Positions 1-9,840 of a stretch of 64,000 nt of DNA are shown here, one piece after another. This DNA comes from UBA6623 sp965217195. GTDB lineage: Bacteria > Acidobacteriota > Terriglobia > Bryobacterales > UBA6623. The DNA lies in assembly GCA_965217195.1 (NCBI GenBank), contig CBDCHL010000003.1:1-64000 (forward strand), read 5' to 3'. The notes under the pieces were generated by a model. It was not told where the DNA came from and did no database searches. It saw only the letters and a list, made by a program, of their open reading frames with translations. The translations under genes and the position numbers were made by a program. The stretch's first letter is position 1. The number at the start of each line of letters is the position of its first letter.

Positions 1-256
1 GCACCAGCGCCAGCACGGTGCCGTGGGCGTGGGCGAGCGTCCACATCAGTCGGCGGGTTTGGTTGGCCACGTCCAAGTACCAGCCAACCTTAAACCCGTG
101 CATCGCTTCGAGGCTCACGCCCAGCGTCAGAAAGGCCAACAGCAACCACCATCCGAAAGACAAGTGCCTTCTAACGCAGCATAACTGGTCATTATCGCGG
201 AACCAGGCTCGGGGGGGGGCAGGCATTTGCTCGACGTTGACGGCGCGTCCGGTCAT
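1..256 (-). CDS. Small polytopic membrane protein (left copy, cut by window edge)
   Basis: This is the first 85 codons of the gene seen complete at 42203-42757; the rest lies beyond position 1. The visible part has a cytoplasmic-looking N-terminus and the first hydrophobic segment. Its ATG overlaps the stop codon of the upstream cytochrome gene (ATGA at 253-256), which suggests translational coupling and a shared mRNA. I do not recognise the family. From the pairing alone I infer a membrane partner of the multihaem cytochrome, such as an anchor or quinone-side subunit. The sequence does not prove that role. Confidence 0.8.
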   Translation of the reverse strand, partial: MTGRAVNVEQMPAPPRAWFRDNDQLCCVRRHLSFGWWLLLAFLTLGVSLEAMHGFKVGWYLDVANQTRRLMWTLAHAHGTVLALV

Positions 257-2217
257 TCTTGAAGATTCATGATGCGGTTGTCGCGTTGCTGCAAGAGGCG
301 ATCGATAGCTCCTTGCTGCAAACGACCGCTCGGATCGATGAGGATTTCGGGTCCCGTGCGCTCGAGGCTTTGCGTTTTCAGCTCCTTCCAAACAGCCAGC
401 GCATGCACTGTTGCTTCTACCCGTTGCTTGCGTGGGGCTATGAAATCGTAATCAAAATCATTGAAGCCCGCAAGCCGCCGCAAAGATCGCTTGCTGACGT
501 AGCGAACCGCTGGGTACGGGTCGTCCAGTGTGTAGGCGAGGAAAGGGGCCATCCAGCCCTGGCCGGACGCCCGTTTTGCAGGCTGCCAGCCCATGTGCCA
601 GGCGATCAGGGCGCGTTGGCCGGCGTCGCCCGAAAGGAGCCACATTGGACCGGCCGCCACCATTCTCTGTTTTTCGGACAGTTCCGCTTCGGGATGGCCG
701 TACCAACTGGAGAGGTAGCTGCCGGTCCAGGCGAGGGTTTTGTCCAGATGGCAGAGGCTACACGCGTTAGGCCGACCGATCCGGACACTGCCGGCCACTG
801 TGGGGCTGTCGATCTTATGGCTGCGGATTGCTTTTAGCAGGCCGTAGGTGGTGTGGGGCATGTGGCAGTTGTAGCAACGGCTGCCTTCTGAATCGCGCCG
901 GTGATGGGTGTGCTGCTCGACCTCGGTGCGGTATTCTTCATGGCACTGCAGGCAGGCCTCGTCGCCGTCCCTGCCGGCGATAAGTTGGTCGTTGGGAGCT
1001 GTGTAATCATGCATAGCGTGGCAGGAGAGACATGAGAGGTCGCCCCGTTGGAAGCAACCCGATTCGACCAAGCCGTTGTATTCCCGTCCGGAAACCCGGA
1101 CCATACCGTCTGACCAAAAACGGGCTTCCACATACCTCGGATCCTGTCTAAGTGCCTCCTTGATGAAAGGCTGCGATGCCACCTGGCCTGGCCTAATTAG
1201 GTGCATAGACATCTCCAGGTCCGAGCCGGGTCGATACCGGGACCCGTTGTGGATCCAGTCGTTGTAATTCTTGTGCCGCGTTATGCCATGGCACTGTCCA
1301 CAGATCTGCGAAGCGCGTCGCGGCGATAGGCGGGCTGGATTAACGATTGTACGGTCAGGTTTACTTTCCAGACGCTGCCTGTATCGACGTACGGGATCCG
1401 AGTTGGCTCGGACGTGCAGCCCAGCCGGGCCATGACACGCTTCGCAGGCGATACCTAGTTCTCCGACACGCGTATCCCAGACAGTGTGGTTCTTGGGGGG
1501 AGGCCGCGGCTGCCCCCCAACGCTGTGGCACATGATGCACACTTCGTTCCAGAGCTGCGGGACAAAGGAGATCTTTGGATCGATCAAGAAAGAATCCCTG
1601 GAAGGAATCCAACGCTGATCTTCCAGCAGATAGACAAACGGAAGATCGTTAAGCATCTTACCGGCAGGACCCGCAACCCAGTAAGCCTGCATGTGGTGCG
1701 AGCCGGTCAGAAGTACTACACGTCGTCTAACCCGGGGAGCATTGGAGAGCGCGGCGGCCTCTGCCCCTCCCTTCAGCCGTTGCCGGTCCCATTCGCGATC
1801 GGGCATTTCAATCCAGAATTCATCGCCTCGGCGTTCAAACCAGTAAGGCCGCCCATGCAACTCCAGCCCAACAATGTCGAAGTCGCCCAGTACGGTTTCC
1901 CGATTCGCCTTTTGCGTCATAGTTCGGTGATAGCTTTCGTACCACCTCTCGTACTGGTAGGGATGGCACGATCGACAGGTGCTGGAAGAGACAAAGGCGT
2001 CTCCCCGCCTTTCAGTTGGTACAGCTCGCGCCAACTGGGTGTTCGATGCAACCCGTCGTTCTGTCCCCGTAGACCACACAACGGCAGTCGTCAAGGATAA
2101 GCCGACCACGCACGCGGCAATAACCCAGTCGAGTGCCGTCAAGTATCGAATTCTCAGTAGCAGAAACAGACCCGCCATGATTACAGCAATGGCGACAGTC
2201 ACCCACTCTGCCAACAT
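253..2217 (-). CDS. Membrane-anchored octahaem c-type cytochrome (left copy)
   Basis: About 654 residues from the ATG at 2217, chosen over an in-frame TTG four codons upstream because a GAGG-type ribosome site precedes the ATG. Two hydrophobic N-terminal segments (roughly residues 5-50) should anchor or export the protein. Eight CxxCH haem-binding motifs follow: CRSCH, CIMCH, CEACH, CGQCH, CLSCH, CLQCH, CYNCH and CSLCH. Spacing and extra histidines resemble periplasmic multihaem cytochromes related to the cytochrome c554/NrfA-like group, so electron transfer is the likely role; the donor and acceptor are unknown. The C-terminal 150 residues have no haem motif and end with a helical, HEAT-like stretch. 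The gene overlaps the downstream membrane-protein gene by 4 bases. An identical copy is at 40242-42206. Confidence 0.88.
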   Translation of the reverse strand: MLAEWVTVAIAVIMAGLFLLLRIRYLTALDWVIAACVVGLSLTTAVVWSTGTERRVASNTQLARAVPTERRGDAFVSSSTCRSCHPYQYERWYESYHRTMTQKANRETVLGDFDIVGLELHGRPYWFERRGDEFWIEMPDREWDRQRLKGGAEAAALSNAPRVRRRVVLLTGSHHMQAYWVAGPAGKMLNDLPFVYLLEDQRWIPSRDSFLIDPKISFVPQLWNEVCIMCHSVGGQPRPPPKNHTVWDTRVGELGIACEACHGPAGLHVRANSDPVRRYRQRLESKPDRTIVNPARLSPRRASQICGQCHGITRHKNYNDWIHNGSRYRPGSDLEMSMHLIRPGQVASQPFIKEALRQDPRYVEARFWSDGMVRVSGREYNGLVESGCFQRGDLSCLSCHAMHDYTAPNDQLIAGRDGDEACLQCHEEYRTEVEQHTHHRRDSEGSRCYNCHMPHTTYGLLKAIRSHKIDSPTVAGSVRIGRPNACSLCHLDKTLAWTGSYLSSWYGHPEAELSEKQRMVAAGPMWLLSGDAGQRALIAWHMGWQPAKRASGQGWMAPFLAYTLDDPYPAVRYVSKRSLRRLAGFNDFDYDFIAPRKQRVEATVHALAVWKELKTQSLERTGPEILIDPSGRLQQGAIDRLLQQRDNRIMNLQE

Positions 2218-2335
2218 CAGTGCCTCCAAGGGGCCAGGTCAGGGTCAGCCAAACAGTTGACTGGCCCGTCCGGTTACCCTAGCATTATCACCATCATCTC
2301 AGCTTTACTGTTCGGTAGCCGGATTTCCACCGGAC

Positions 2336-3065
2336 TGGCCTGCCCCCTGAAAACGAGTCCGGATCTTGAGAGAGAATCGAAGGATTCGGGCCGTAATTGT
2401 AAGGAGGCAGAGAGTGACGCGGAATCGGTACACGACCGAGCAGATCATCCACAAGCTGAGAGAAGCGGACGTCGAGATGGCGGCAGGCGCGAGCGTGCCT
2501 ATGGTCTGTCGCAAGCTCGCGATCAGTGAGCGGACCTACTACCGCTGGCGGAAGCGATACGGCGGGCTGCGCAGCAATCAAGCGAAGCGTTTGAAGGAAC
2601 TCGAGCAGGACAACTCACGGCTGAAGAGGCTGGTCGGAGAATTGAATCTCGACAAGTCGATTCTTCGAGGAGGCGATGCGGGGAACCTTCTAAGCCCGGC
2701 GAAGAAACGTCGGGCGGTGAAGCAAGTTCGCAAACAGATGAGCGTATCGGAACGACGGGCCTGTCGGGTGCTGGATCAACCACGCTCGACGCAACGTCGG
2801 CAACCAGGCCGTAGCCGGGAAGAACAACGACTGGTGAACGAGATGGTGGAGTTGGCGAGCGAGTACGGCCGCTATGGCTATCGGAGAATCACGGCACTGC
2901 TGCGGCAACGAGGATGGCGCGTGAATCACAAACGAGTGGAACGATTGTGGAGGCGGGAAGGGTTGAAAGTACCCCAAAACAAAATTGCCGAAGAGAAGGC
3001 GGCGCCCTTCCGCCCTCATTTTTTCAAGCACTTAGCGCCCGCCCACCCCCGAAAAGTGTCTACCA
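2336..3065 (+). mobile_element. Dead IS3-family element, left copy, with extra 263-bp deletion
   Basis: A transposase reading frame starts at a GTG at 2414 behind an AAGGAGG ribosome site. Its N-terminal helix-turn-helix (TEQIIHKLREADVEMAAG) and leucine-zipper region are typical of IS3 OrfA. It runs on into OrfB sequence (LSPAKKRRAV, then YGYRRITALLRQRGW). Near 2985 a single-base shift breaks the OrfB frame; the right copy has the same shift. At 3003/3004 this copy lost 263 bases that in the right copy encode the start of the DDE catalytic domain. The ends are approximate: the left is the TGGCCTGCCCCCTGAAAAC sequence near 2336, the right the GAAAAGTGTCTACCA sequence near 3065. Without the DDE core it cannot transpose by itself. 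Confidence 0.85.
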
Positions 3066-3166
3066 ATGGGATAGCTTTTCGTTCAACGGTCGATCCGCGG
3101 GGCAGTGTCGACGGAATCCGGGTTGATCCCCTGCTGATGGTGGTGTGGCAAATTGAAAAAAGTCCC

Positions 3167-3195
3167 TTGACAGCCGGCGCGGCATGATACATGAT
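3167..3195 (+). promoter_or_regulatory. Putative sigma-70 promoter of the TonB-receptor operon (left copy)
   Basis: A perfect -35 TTGACA (3167-3172) is followed after 17 bases by CATGAT (3190-3195), which matches four of six bases of the -10 consensus. It lies 43 bases before the receptor ATG and just downstream of the dead IS3. The receptor also has a GGAAGGGGG ribosome site. The following genes run in the same direction with short gaps and probably share this transcript. No promoter mapping is available. Confidence 0.5.
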
Positions 3196-3237
3196 ATATG
3201 GTGATTCGTTAACTGTATCGCTACGGAAGGGGGAAAC

Positions 3238-6200
3238 ATGGATACGGGAGTTCGTTCGAAATTTCTTACAAAGGCACTGAACGGTGTTCTCACGACAACG
3301 TTGGTTGCCACTGTGGCCATCGTCGTCTCATCCCAGCCGGTCCCTGCTCAAACCACCGGCACTATTCTGGGCCGCGTTCTGGACCCAAGTGGAGCCGCGC
3401 TGGTCGATGCAGAGGTGGCAGCCACGAACGTCGGCACGGGTCTGGTTCGGAAGGCAGTCACGAATGTCGAGGGAATGTACCGGATTCCTACACTGCCTCT
3501 AGGCAGCTACGAGGTGAGTGTCTTGGTCGCGGGTTTCCAGAAGTTCACTCAATCCGGGATCACGCTGCAAGTCGGGCAGAACGCCCGCGTTGACGCCCCC
3601 ATGCAATTGGGTGAGGTGGTCGAGACCGTGACGGTCGAGGCCGCGGCTGTCAGTGTCGACACACAGGGGACGACGATCGGCGCCACCGTGAACCGTCTGC
3701 GGCTACAAAACATTCCTTTAAACGGGCGGAATGTCTTATCTCTGGCGCAGTTACTGCCAGGTGTCGGCACTGGGAACATCGGGATTGCGATAACCTTTAG
3801 CCGTTCGGGACCGACGATAACTGTTTCCGGGGCGAGACGAAATGAGAATAACATGATGCTGGATGGCTCTACCTTCCTCGGAAACATGGGCAATGTGGGC
3901 CAGAATCTGCCCTCCCCAGACGCCCTCACCGAGTTCAGAGTCCTTACCAACACCTACAGTGCCGAATACGGAAGGGGGGGCGGTGGGATCTTCTTGGCCG
4001 TGACTAAATCCGGCACGAACGACGTCCATGGAGGTGTGTGGGAGTTTCTGCGCAATGATGCTCTTAATGCCCGCAACTGGTTTGCGGCGGGGATACCGAA
4101 GTTGCGCCAGAATCAATTTGGTTTTAGTATTGGTGGACCGGTCAAAAAGAACAAGACTTTTTTGTTTGGGTCTTACCAAGGCCTTCGTGTCCGACAAGAA
4201 ACCTTGCGTACCAGCTTTCCGCTGAGCCAGATGGAACGCGCCGGCGATTTCTCTGCTTCCCCAGCCATTCTGGACCCGAACAACGGTGAGCCGTTTCCAA
4301 ACAACCTAATACCGCCGGGACGACTTGACATCCTATCCAAGAATTTACTCGCTGAATATGTGCCATTCCCGAACCGGCCGGACGGCCGCTATTTCGAGCC
4401 GCGTTCCCAACCGATCGACGCCAATCAATACACCATCAAGGCGGATCACTATCTGACCGAGTCCGACACCTTGACGTTCCGCTACTATCGCAATAAGGAC
4501 GCCAGCGCCAACTGGCAAGGGGGCGACGCCTTGGCCTTAGCGGGCGATATTGGCACGACACTAAGGAACTGGTCGCTCTCTGAAACGCACATTTTCGGCC
4601 CCAGCCTCCTAAGTGAAACCCGCTTCTCCTGGCACCGCCTAGACTCTGGTTTCGAGGGGACTGATGCCAGCAAAACGGCTCGCCAACTTGGTGGAAATTT
4701 CAACCAGGACGGCGAAAATCCGGCGGTGCCCTGGGTCACCATAAGCGGCCGATCGTCCGTTAACGGCGCCTTTGATCTCGAGGAACCGGATGACGTTATT
4801 CAATTTAGTCAAAACATTTCATGGATTCACGGACGGCATACGACTAAGTTTGGCGGTCAAATTTTTCGCCTCCGCCATTTAACACGAACACCGTTTCAAA
4901 GCTCAGGAGGGTTTACCTTTGACGGTGGGTTTAGCGGAAATGCCGCAGCCGACTACATTCTGGGTCGACCCAGTAACCTTTTTATGCAAAGCATCGTGGA
5001 AGACGCCTCCCGTGGCGGCAATTACCATCTCTTTGTACAAGAAGATTTCCAAGTCCACCCGCAATTGACTTTGAACTTCGGCTTACGCTATGAGCTGAAT
5101 ACGCCTTGGGTGCAAATTAGGGACTGGACCGCAAGCGTTCGGCCGTTTGCTCCATGTTCTACCGATTGCCAGCAGTCCCAGGTGTGGCCTGATGCGCCTC
5201 CGGGGTTCGTTTACCCGGGAGACGCTGGGGTGCCGCGAGGCCTGATGCCAACTGACAAGAACAACTTCGGGCCGCGGATCGGTCTCGCCTTCGATCCCTT
5301 TGGAGATGGGCGCACGTCCATTCGCGCAGCTTACGGCATCTTCTACGCTTACACCGGGGCAATCGTTTCCGCCACCGTAAATCAAGCGCTGCCCTACGTT
5401 CTTCCGTTGCAGCTTTCACCCCCACCCAGTTTTAGCGATCCTTTTGCCGGCCGTGAAGACCCGTTTCCTTACACGCAGGACTCGTTTGTCTTTCCAGCTC
5501 AATTCTACACGGTAGACAACAACTTCCGGGCCGGTTACGCTCAACAGTTCAACTTCAACGTCCAGCATCAGCTTGGCGCCGATCTTGTCGTTGAGGCTGG
5601 GTACTTCGGGCGTGTAGGTCACCAGTTGTCGGCCGTTCGCGAGGCCAACTCTGCCGTCTTTGGACCTGGGGCAACTGCTGCCAATACTCAATCGCGGCGG
5701 CCTTTCTTTCCGGAGTTTTATAGCTCTGTCTCTAGTATTCACGCCGATGGGAATTCCAACTACCACGCGTTCCAAGCTAAAGCTGAGAAGAGGTTTTCCA
5801 AGGGCTACACCTTCCAATTCGCGTATACTCTAGCAAAGTCCATCGATGACAGATCGCGGTTTTCCGTGGATAGCGGAGGGGTGCAGGATGTGAACAATTA
5901 TAGGGACGGCGAGCGCGCACTTTCCAACTTTCATCAGAAGCAGCTTTTCGCCTTTAACGGCATCTGGGAACTGCCGTTTTTCAAAGACCGAGGGTTTGTG
6001 TCTCAGATCTTAGGAGGGTGGCAACTGACCGGCACCGTCCGCATGGCCGGCGGCCTTCCATTCGCGGTTACGTCCGGTAGCGATGTCGCGCTGACCGGCC
6101 CGGGGCGGAATGTTGGTGCGCAACGGCCGAATACTATCGGAGATGGGACGCTGGACACGGGCCGCTCACATGGTGAGTTAGTGGCTGAATACTTCAACAC

Positions 6201-6480
6201 GGCAGCATTTGTTAGGCCCGAAACTGGAACATTCGGGAGTACAGGCCGAAATCCCTTGGTCGGGCCGGGTTTCTCCCAAGCCGATCTTGCCGTCCAGAAG
6301 ATGTTCTTCTTGCCGAAGGAAAGCCTCGGGCGTATCGAATTCCGAGCTGAATTTTTTAATCTGGTGAATCGAGTTAATTTCAATAACCCAGCCGGAAATT
6401 TAGCGTCGCCTAGCTTTGGCGGGATACTGAGCGCCAGAGAGGCTCGCATCGTGCAATTTGGCCTGCGATACGACTTTTAG
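3238..6480 (+). CDS. TonB-dependent receptor with carboxypeptidase-regulatory-like domain (left copy)
   Basis: 1080 residues; the ATG at 3238 is preceded by a strong purine-rich ribosome site. Signal peptide about residues 1-38, ending in a PVPAQ cleavage region. Residues about 40-125 form a beta-sandwich carboxypeptidase-regulatory-like domain (GTILGRVLDPSGAALVDAEV). A plug domain follows at about 135-250 (NGRNVLSLAQLLPG), then a long outer-membrane beta-barrel ending in an aromatic residue (QFGLRYDF). This is the Oar/SusC-like architecture expanded in Acidobacteriota; members import large substrates using TonB energy. The substrate cannot be told from sequence. Downstream DUF1549/DUF1553 and DUF1501 genes suggest a shared secreted-polymer or cell-surface role. 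An identical copy is at 35716-38958. Confidence 0.93.
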   Translation: MDTGVRSKFLTKALNGVLTTTLVATVAIVVSSQPVPAQTTGTILGRVLDPSGAALVDAEVAATNVGTGLVRKAVTNVEGMYRIPTLPLGSYEVSVLVAGFQKFTQSGITLQVGQNARVDAPMQLGEVVETVTVEAAAVSVDTQGTTIGATVNRLRLQNIPLNGRNVLSLAQLLPGVGTGNIGIAITFSRSGPTITVSGARRNENNMMLDGSTFLGNMGNVGQNLPSPDALTEFRVLTNTYSAEYGRGGGGIFLAVTKSGTNDVHGGVWEFLRNDALNARNWFAAGIPKLRQNQFGFSIGGPVKKNKTFLFGSYQGLRVRQETLRTSFPLSQMERAGDFSASPAILDPNNGEPFPNNLIPPGRLDILSKNLLAEYVPFPNRPDGRYFEPRSQPIDANQYTIKADHYLTESDTLTFRYYRNKDASANWQGGDALALAGDIGTTLRNWSLSETHIFGPSLLSETRFSWHRLDSGFEGTDASKTARQLGGNFNQDGENPAVPWVTISGRSSVNGAFDLEEPDDVIQFSQNISWIHGRHTTKFGGQIFRLRHLTRTPFQSSGGFTFDGGFSGNAAADYILGRPSNLFMQSIVEDASRGGNYHLFVQEDFQVHPQLTLNFGLRYELNTPWVQIRDWTASVRPFAPCSTDCQQSQVWPDAPPGFVYPGDAGVPRGLMPTDKNNFGPRIGLAFDPFGDGRTSIRAAYGIFYAYTGAIVSATVNQALPYVLPLQLSPPPSFSDPFAGREDPFPYTQDSFVFPAQFYTVDNNFRAGYAQQFNFNVQHQLGADLVVEAGYFGRVGHQLSAVREANSAVFGPGATAANTQSRRPFFPEFYSSVSSIHADGNSNYHAFQAKAEKRFSKGYTFQFAYTLAKSIDDRSRFSVDSGGVQDVNNYRDGERALSNFHQKQLFAFNGIWELPFFKDRGFVSQILGGWQLTGTVRMAGGLPFAVTSGSDVALTGPGRNVGAQRPNTIGDGTLDTGRSHGELVAEYFNTAAFVRPETGTFGSTGRNPLVGPGFSQADLAVQKMFFLPKESLGRIEFRAEFFNLVNRVNFNNPAGNLASPSFGGILSAREARIVQFGLRYDF

Positions 6481-6554
6481 TTTCTCACGGGGCAGTGGGT
6501 ACCCCAACGTTCGATCTTACCTGCGTGCGAGAATGATCTACGGTGGGTGCTAGA

Positions 6555-8426
6555 ATGATCTATGGGATGAAGAGCTTGTCGTTGGTGAGCCTGGCGTTGC
6601 TGGCCTCGGCCTTGCTGCTCGGCAACGCGGCTGATAGCGGCTCCAAGAAAGACCAGGCCGGGACCAAGAAACCGGCGAAGCACTCGGAAGACCCTACCGG
6701 GTCCGCACGGGTGGATTTAGACCAAGTGACCAGCGAGGTCACCGCCCGCTTGCCGCACGTCAGCCGGTCAGCGGGACCCATTCCACGAAACAATTATATC
6801 GACGACTTCATCTTCGGCAAGATGGAGGGCGACGGCATCCCTCATGCCGACCTGTCCTCGGATGAAGAGTTCCTTCGAAGAGTCTCTCTTGACTTGACCG
6901 GGCGCTTGCCGGAGCCGGAACGGGTCCGTGAGTTTGTGGCGGACTCCGGTCCCGACAAGCGGGCCAAGGTGATTGATGAGCTGACCGACGCTAAAGTCGA
7001 TCCGGGAGCCATACCCCATCCAACCCATCGCTTCCTGGATCGCTGGACATATTTCTTCTCTGACTTGTTTCGGAATGGGTTGCCCGAGCTAGGTGCCAAA
7101 GGGAGAAATCTATTCTGGGATTACATCAACACCTCCCTGCTCTTAAATCTTCCCTACAATCAGCTGGTCACAGAGATGCTCACCGCCACGGCTCGCTCCA
7201 ACTGGGAGTCGGGGCCCAGCAACTTTTTGGCGCGGAATCACGCTGATGATTCCGACGGCCTGGCGATTAACCACGAAGACACCATCGAAGACATTGCCAT
7301 CAGCTCCAGCAAGTATTTCTTGGGTGTGAATCTGGAGTGTGTCTCGTGCCACGACGGAAAGGATCATCTGGAGAAGATCAACCTTTTCCTAGCCCGGACC
7401 GAGCGAGATCAGTTCTGGCGTCATGCATCCTTCTTCGGTGGTATCCGAATTTTCCGGGGATTTGGGATTGGCCAGGAATTCCCGGTCCAAGAGGCCCCTC
7501 ATCGGTACGACCTGAAGTATCGGAGCGTCAAGCGGGTGGGACGCTACCAGGCCGACACGACGCCCAAGTTTCTGCTTGCCGGGCAAACAGCAAGAGCGGA
7601 GGAGCCCCTGCGCCACGCTTACGCCCGGATGCTCACCTCCCACCCCCAGTTCGCGCGTGCCACAGTGAACCTCCTTTGGTCGGAACTGATGGGGGTTGGT
7701 ATTGTAGATCCCCCCATGGAATTTGATTTGGATCGGCAAGATCCAAAGAATCCTCCGCCTGAACCGTGGACGATCCAGCCCACGCACCCGGAGCTCTTGG
7801 ACGCTTTGGCGCGCGATTTCGTGGATCACAACTATAACCTTCGCTACATCATCAAACTGATTGCGAAATCGAGCGCTTATCAGCTCTCTTGTCAATTTCA
7901 CGGAGAATGGAAACCCGCCTACGCGTCTTACTTCGCCCGGCACTATGTCAGGCGCCTATCGGCCGAGCAGCTTTATGATGCGATGTCGGAAACCACGGGG
8001 GTGTTTGTTGATCTTCCCGTCCGAGGGACGGACCAAAAAGTGAAGTACGCCATGCAAACGAGAGGTCCGTCCGACTTAGAAGGCGAAGTAAAAACGTTTC
8101 TGGCCGGTTTCGGCCAGAGCAACCGCGATCAGGGTGAGAAGAGTAACTCGGGTTCGATGGTGCAGGCTTCCGTGCTCCTCAACAGCGGATTGGTCAAGGA
8201 GCGCGTACAGGCAGACAAGGGACGCTTGAAGGAACTCCTCAAAGCGGAGCCATTGAAGAGTAATGAGGCCATCGTGGAAGAGTTATTTTTGGCGGCCTTG
8301 GGCAGATTCCCGACGGCGGGCGAGCAACGTATTGGGGTCACGCAGATTGAACAATACCGGGAGGCGGGCGCTGAAGATCTGGTGTGGAGTCTGCTGAACA
8401 AGACCGAGTTTCTTTTTAATCACTAG
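6555..8426 (+). CDS. DUF1549/DUF1553 secreted protein (left copy)
   Basis: About 623 residues. I chose the ATG at 6555, which has a GGTGGG site 7 bases upstream; a GTG at 6543 and an ATG at 6567 are alternatives. A signal peptide follows (MKSLSLVSLALLASALLLG). Residues about 75-330 match DUF1549 in pattern (YIDDFIFGKM..., LRRVSLDLTGRLP) and include the conserved CVSCH motif. Residues about 350-620 match DUF1553 (ARATVNLLWSELMGVGIVDP, HPELLDALARDFVDHNYNLR, RRLSAEQLYDAMSETTG). The family is abundant in Planctomycetes and Acidobacteriota, nearly always paired with DUF1501. Function is unknown; this member lacks the N-terminal PSCyt1 cytochrome domain that many relatives carry. It is 16 bases before the DUF1501 gene. 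Identical copy at 33770-35641. Confidence 0.9.
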   Translation: MIYGMKSLSLVSLALLASALLLGNAADSGSKKDQAGTKKPAKHSEDPTGSARVDLDQVTSEVTARLPHVSRSAGPIPRNNYIDDFIFGKMEGDGIPHADLSSDEEFLRRVSLDLTGRLPEPERVREFVADSGPDKRAKVIDELTDAKVDPGAIPHPTHRFLDRWTYFFSDLFRNGLPELGAKGRNLFWDYINTSLLLNLPYNQLVTEMLTATARSNWESGPSNFLARNHADDSDGLAINHEDTIEDIAISSSKYFLGVNLECVSCHDGKDHLEKINLFLARTERDQFWRHASFFGGIRIFRGFGIGQEFPVQEAPHRYDLKYRSVKRVGRYQADTTPKFLLAGQTARAEEPLRHAYARMLTSHPQFARATVNLLWSELMGVGIVDPPMEFDLDRQDPKNPPPEPWTIQPTHPELLDALARDFVDHNYNLRYIIKLIAKSSAYQLSCQFHGEWKPAYASYFARHYVRRLSAEQLYDAMSETTGVFVDLPVRGTDQKVKYAMQTRGPSDLEGEVKTFLAGFGQSNRDQGEKSNSGSMVQASVLLNSGLVKERVQADKGRLKELLKAEPLKSNEAIVEELFLAALGRFPTAGEQRIGVTQIEQYREAGAEDLVWSLLNKTEFLFNH

Positions 8427-8442
8427 GATAGGAAGACTGTTT

Positions 8443-9840
8443 ATGAGAGAAATCGAGAGCAGCGTGCCCAGGCTGACACGGCGCGGTTTTCTTCGTTTCG
8501 GCTCCGCCGGCGCGTCGTGCTTCTATCTTCTGCCGATGTTGCGGCCCTTGAATGTCCGGGCCTCGACCAACTTGCGGCTTCGCGGCACAGCGGAGTATTG
8601 TATTTTTCTTTTTCTGAACGGCGGGCCCAGTCAAATCGACAGTTTTGACTTCAAAGAAGGACCCTGGACACCACCTGATTTCGACCTGCGCACCATGAAG
8701 GGCGGGTCGCTCAAGCTGCCCTACGGCCTTTTCCCACGATTGTCGGAAAAACTGGACGATGTAGCGATCGTGCGTTCCGTGGAGGCTTGGGAAGCGGGCC
8801 ACTCTCGAGCACATTTCTACCTGCAAGTGGCGCATCCAATTAGTCCCGCACGCCGTAATGAGATGCCATCCGTAGGAGCGGTGATTGCATACGAAATGGC
8901 GGCGCGTCGCAAATCAACCGACTTTTTGCCCCCGTTTGTGTCCATGAACTATGGGGCAGGGGGCGGCTCGGGCATCATCGGAGCCGGCTGCCTGGATCCC
9001 AAATATAACCCTCTCACGCTGGACACGAAGGCAGGTCTCGACTTTGTGGTGCCCGATAGCGACCGCCAAATCTTCGACAGGCGATGGAGCTTGCTCCGCA
9101 AATTGGAACACGACGGTCATACTGCTCAGGGGGTCCCGTCGCGACCGATCGAGGAGTATCAATCCCATTACGCGGGCGCACACTCGATGATGGTCGCTCC
9201 GGGGATCGGTGACATCTTGCAGCTCAAAGAGGACGAGCGCACGGACTATGGCGGCTCGCCGCTGGGCGATGCTTGCATCCTGGCTCGCAACCTGATCGCC
9301 GCAGAGGCCGGCACGCGCTATGTGTTCATTTCACACAATAATTGGGATTTCCACGCGGACATCTACGACAAAACTAAGCCATCGAACCAATACACGATGT
9401 CACAGCAGCTGGATGCGGCCTTCGCCAGTCTCCTGACCGATCTGAGCCGACGGCAAACCAAAGACGGCGCCCGACTGCTGGACAAGACTTTAATCGTTTG
9501 CATGGGCGAGTTTGGTCGTACGGTGAGGGATCTGACTGTTAACAAGGGTCGTGACCACCACCGGTTCGCGTCGACCACGATCTTCGCCGGCGGCGGGGTG
9601 AAGGGCGGCCGAATTATTGGCGCGACAGACGAAACGGGTGGGAAGGTAGTGGATCCCGGTTGGAATAAGAAGCGCTCTATTTACACCGAAGACGTCGCCG
9701 CGACCATGTATTCGGCGCTGGGCATCGACTGGAGCAAGAAAATAACGAACACGCCCTCAGGGCGTGCCTTCGAGTACTTAGAGCCTGTCTCAGGAACTAC
9801 TTTTCTGGATGTAGGAGAAGTGGAACCGCTGTTTGCGTAG
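8443..9840 (+). CDS. DUF1501 protein, Tat-exported (left copy)
   Basis: 465 residues with a twin-arginine signal (TRRGFLRFGSAG, about residues 11-22) and a hydrophobic stretch after it, so export of a folded protein is expected. DUF1501 belongs to the alkaline-phosphatase/sulfatase-like fold. Typical motifs are present: FLNGGPSQIDSFD near residue 60, MGEFGRT near 350 and KGRDHHRFA near 365. Substrate is unknown. The gene sits 16 bases behind the DUF1549/DUF1553 gene, the standard family pairing. Its 3' end overlaps by 44 bases the 3' end of a convergent CRTAC1-type gene, and the inverted-repeat border is 8 bases past its stop. Identical copy at 32356-33753. Confidence 0.92.
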   Translation: MREIESSVPRLTRRGFLRFGSAGASCFYLLPMLRPLNVRASTNLRLRGTAEYCIFLFLNGGPSQIDSFDFKEGPWTPPDFDLRTMKGGSLKLPYGLFPRLSEKLDDVAIVRSVEAWEAGHSRAHFYLQVAHPISPARRNEMPSVGAVIAYEMAARRKSTDFLPPFVSMNYGAGGGSGIIGAGCLDPKYNPLTLDTKAGLDFVVPDSDRQIFDRRWSLLRKLEHDGHTAQGVPSRPIEEYQSHYAGAHSMMVAPGIGDILQLKEDERTDYGGSPLGDACILARNLIAAEAGTRYVFISHNNWDFHADIYDKTKPSNQYTMSQQLDAAFASLLTDLSRRQTKDGARLLDKTLIVCMGEFGRTVRDLTVNKGRDHHRFASTTIFAGGGVKGGRIIGATDETGGKVVDPGWNKKRSIYTEDVAATMYSALGIDWSKKITNTPSGRAFEYLEPVSGTTFLDVGEVEPLFA

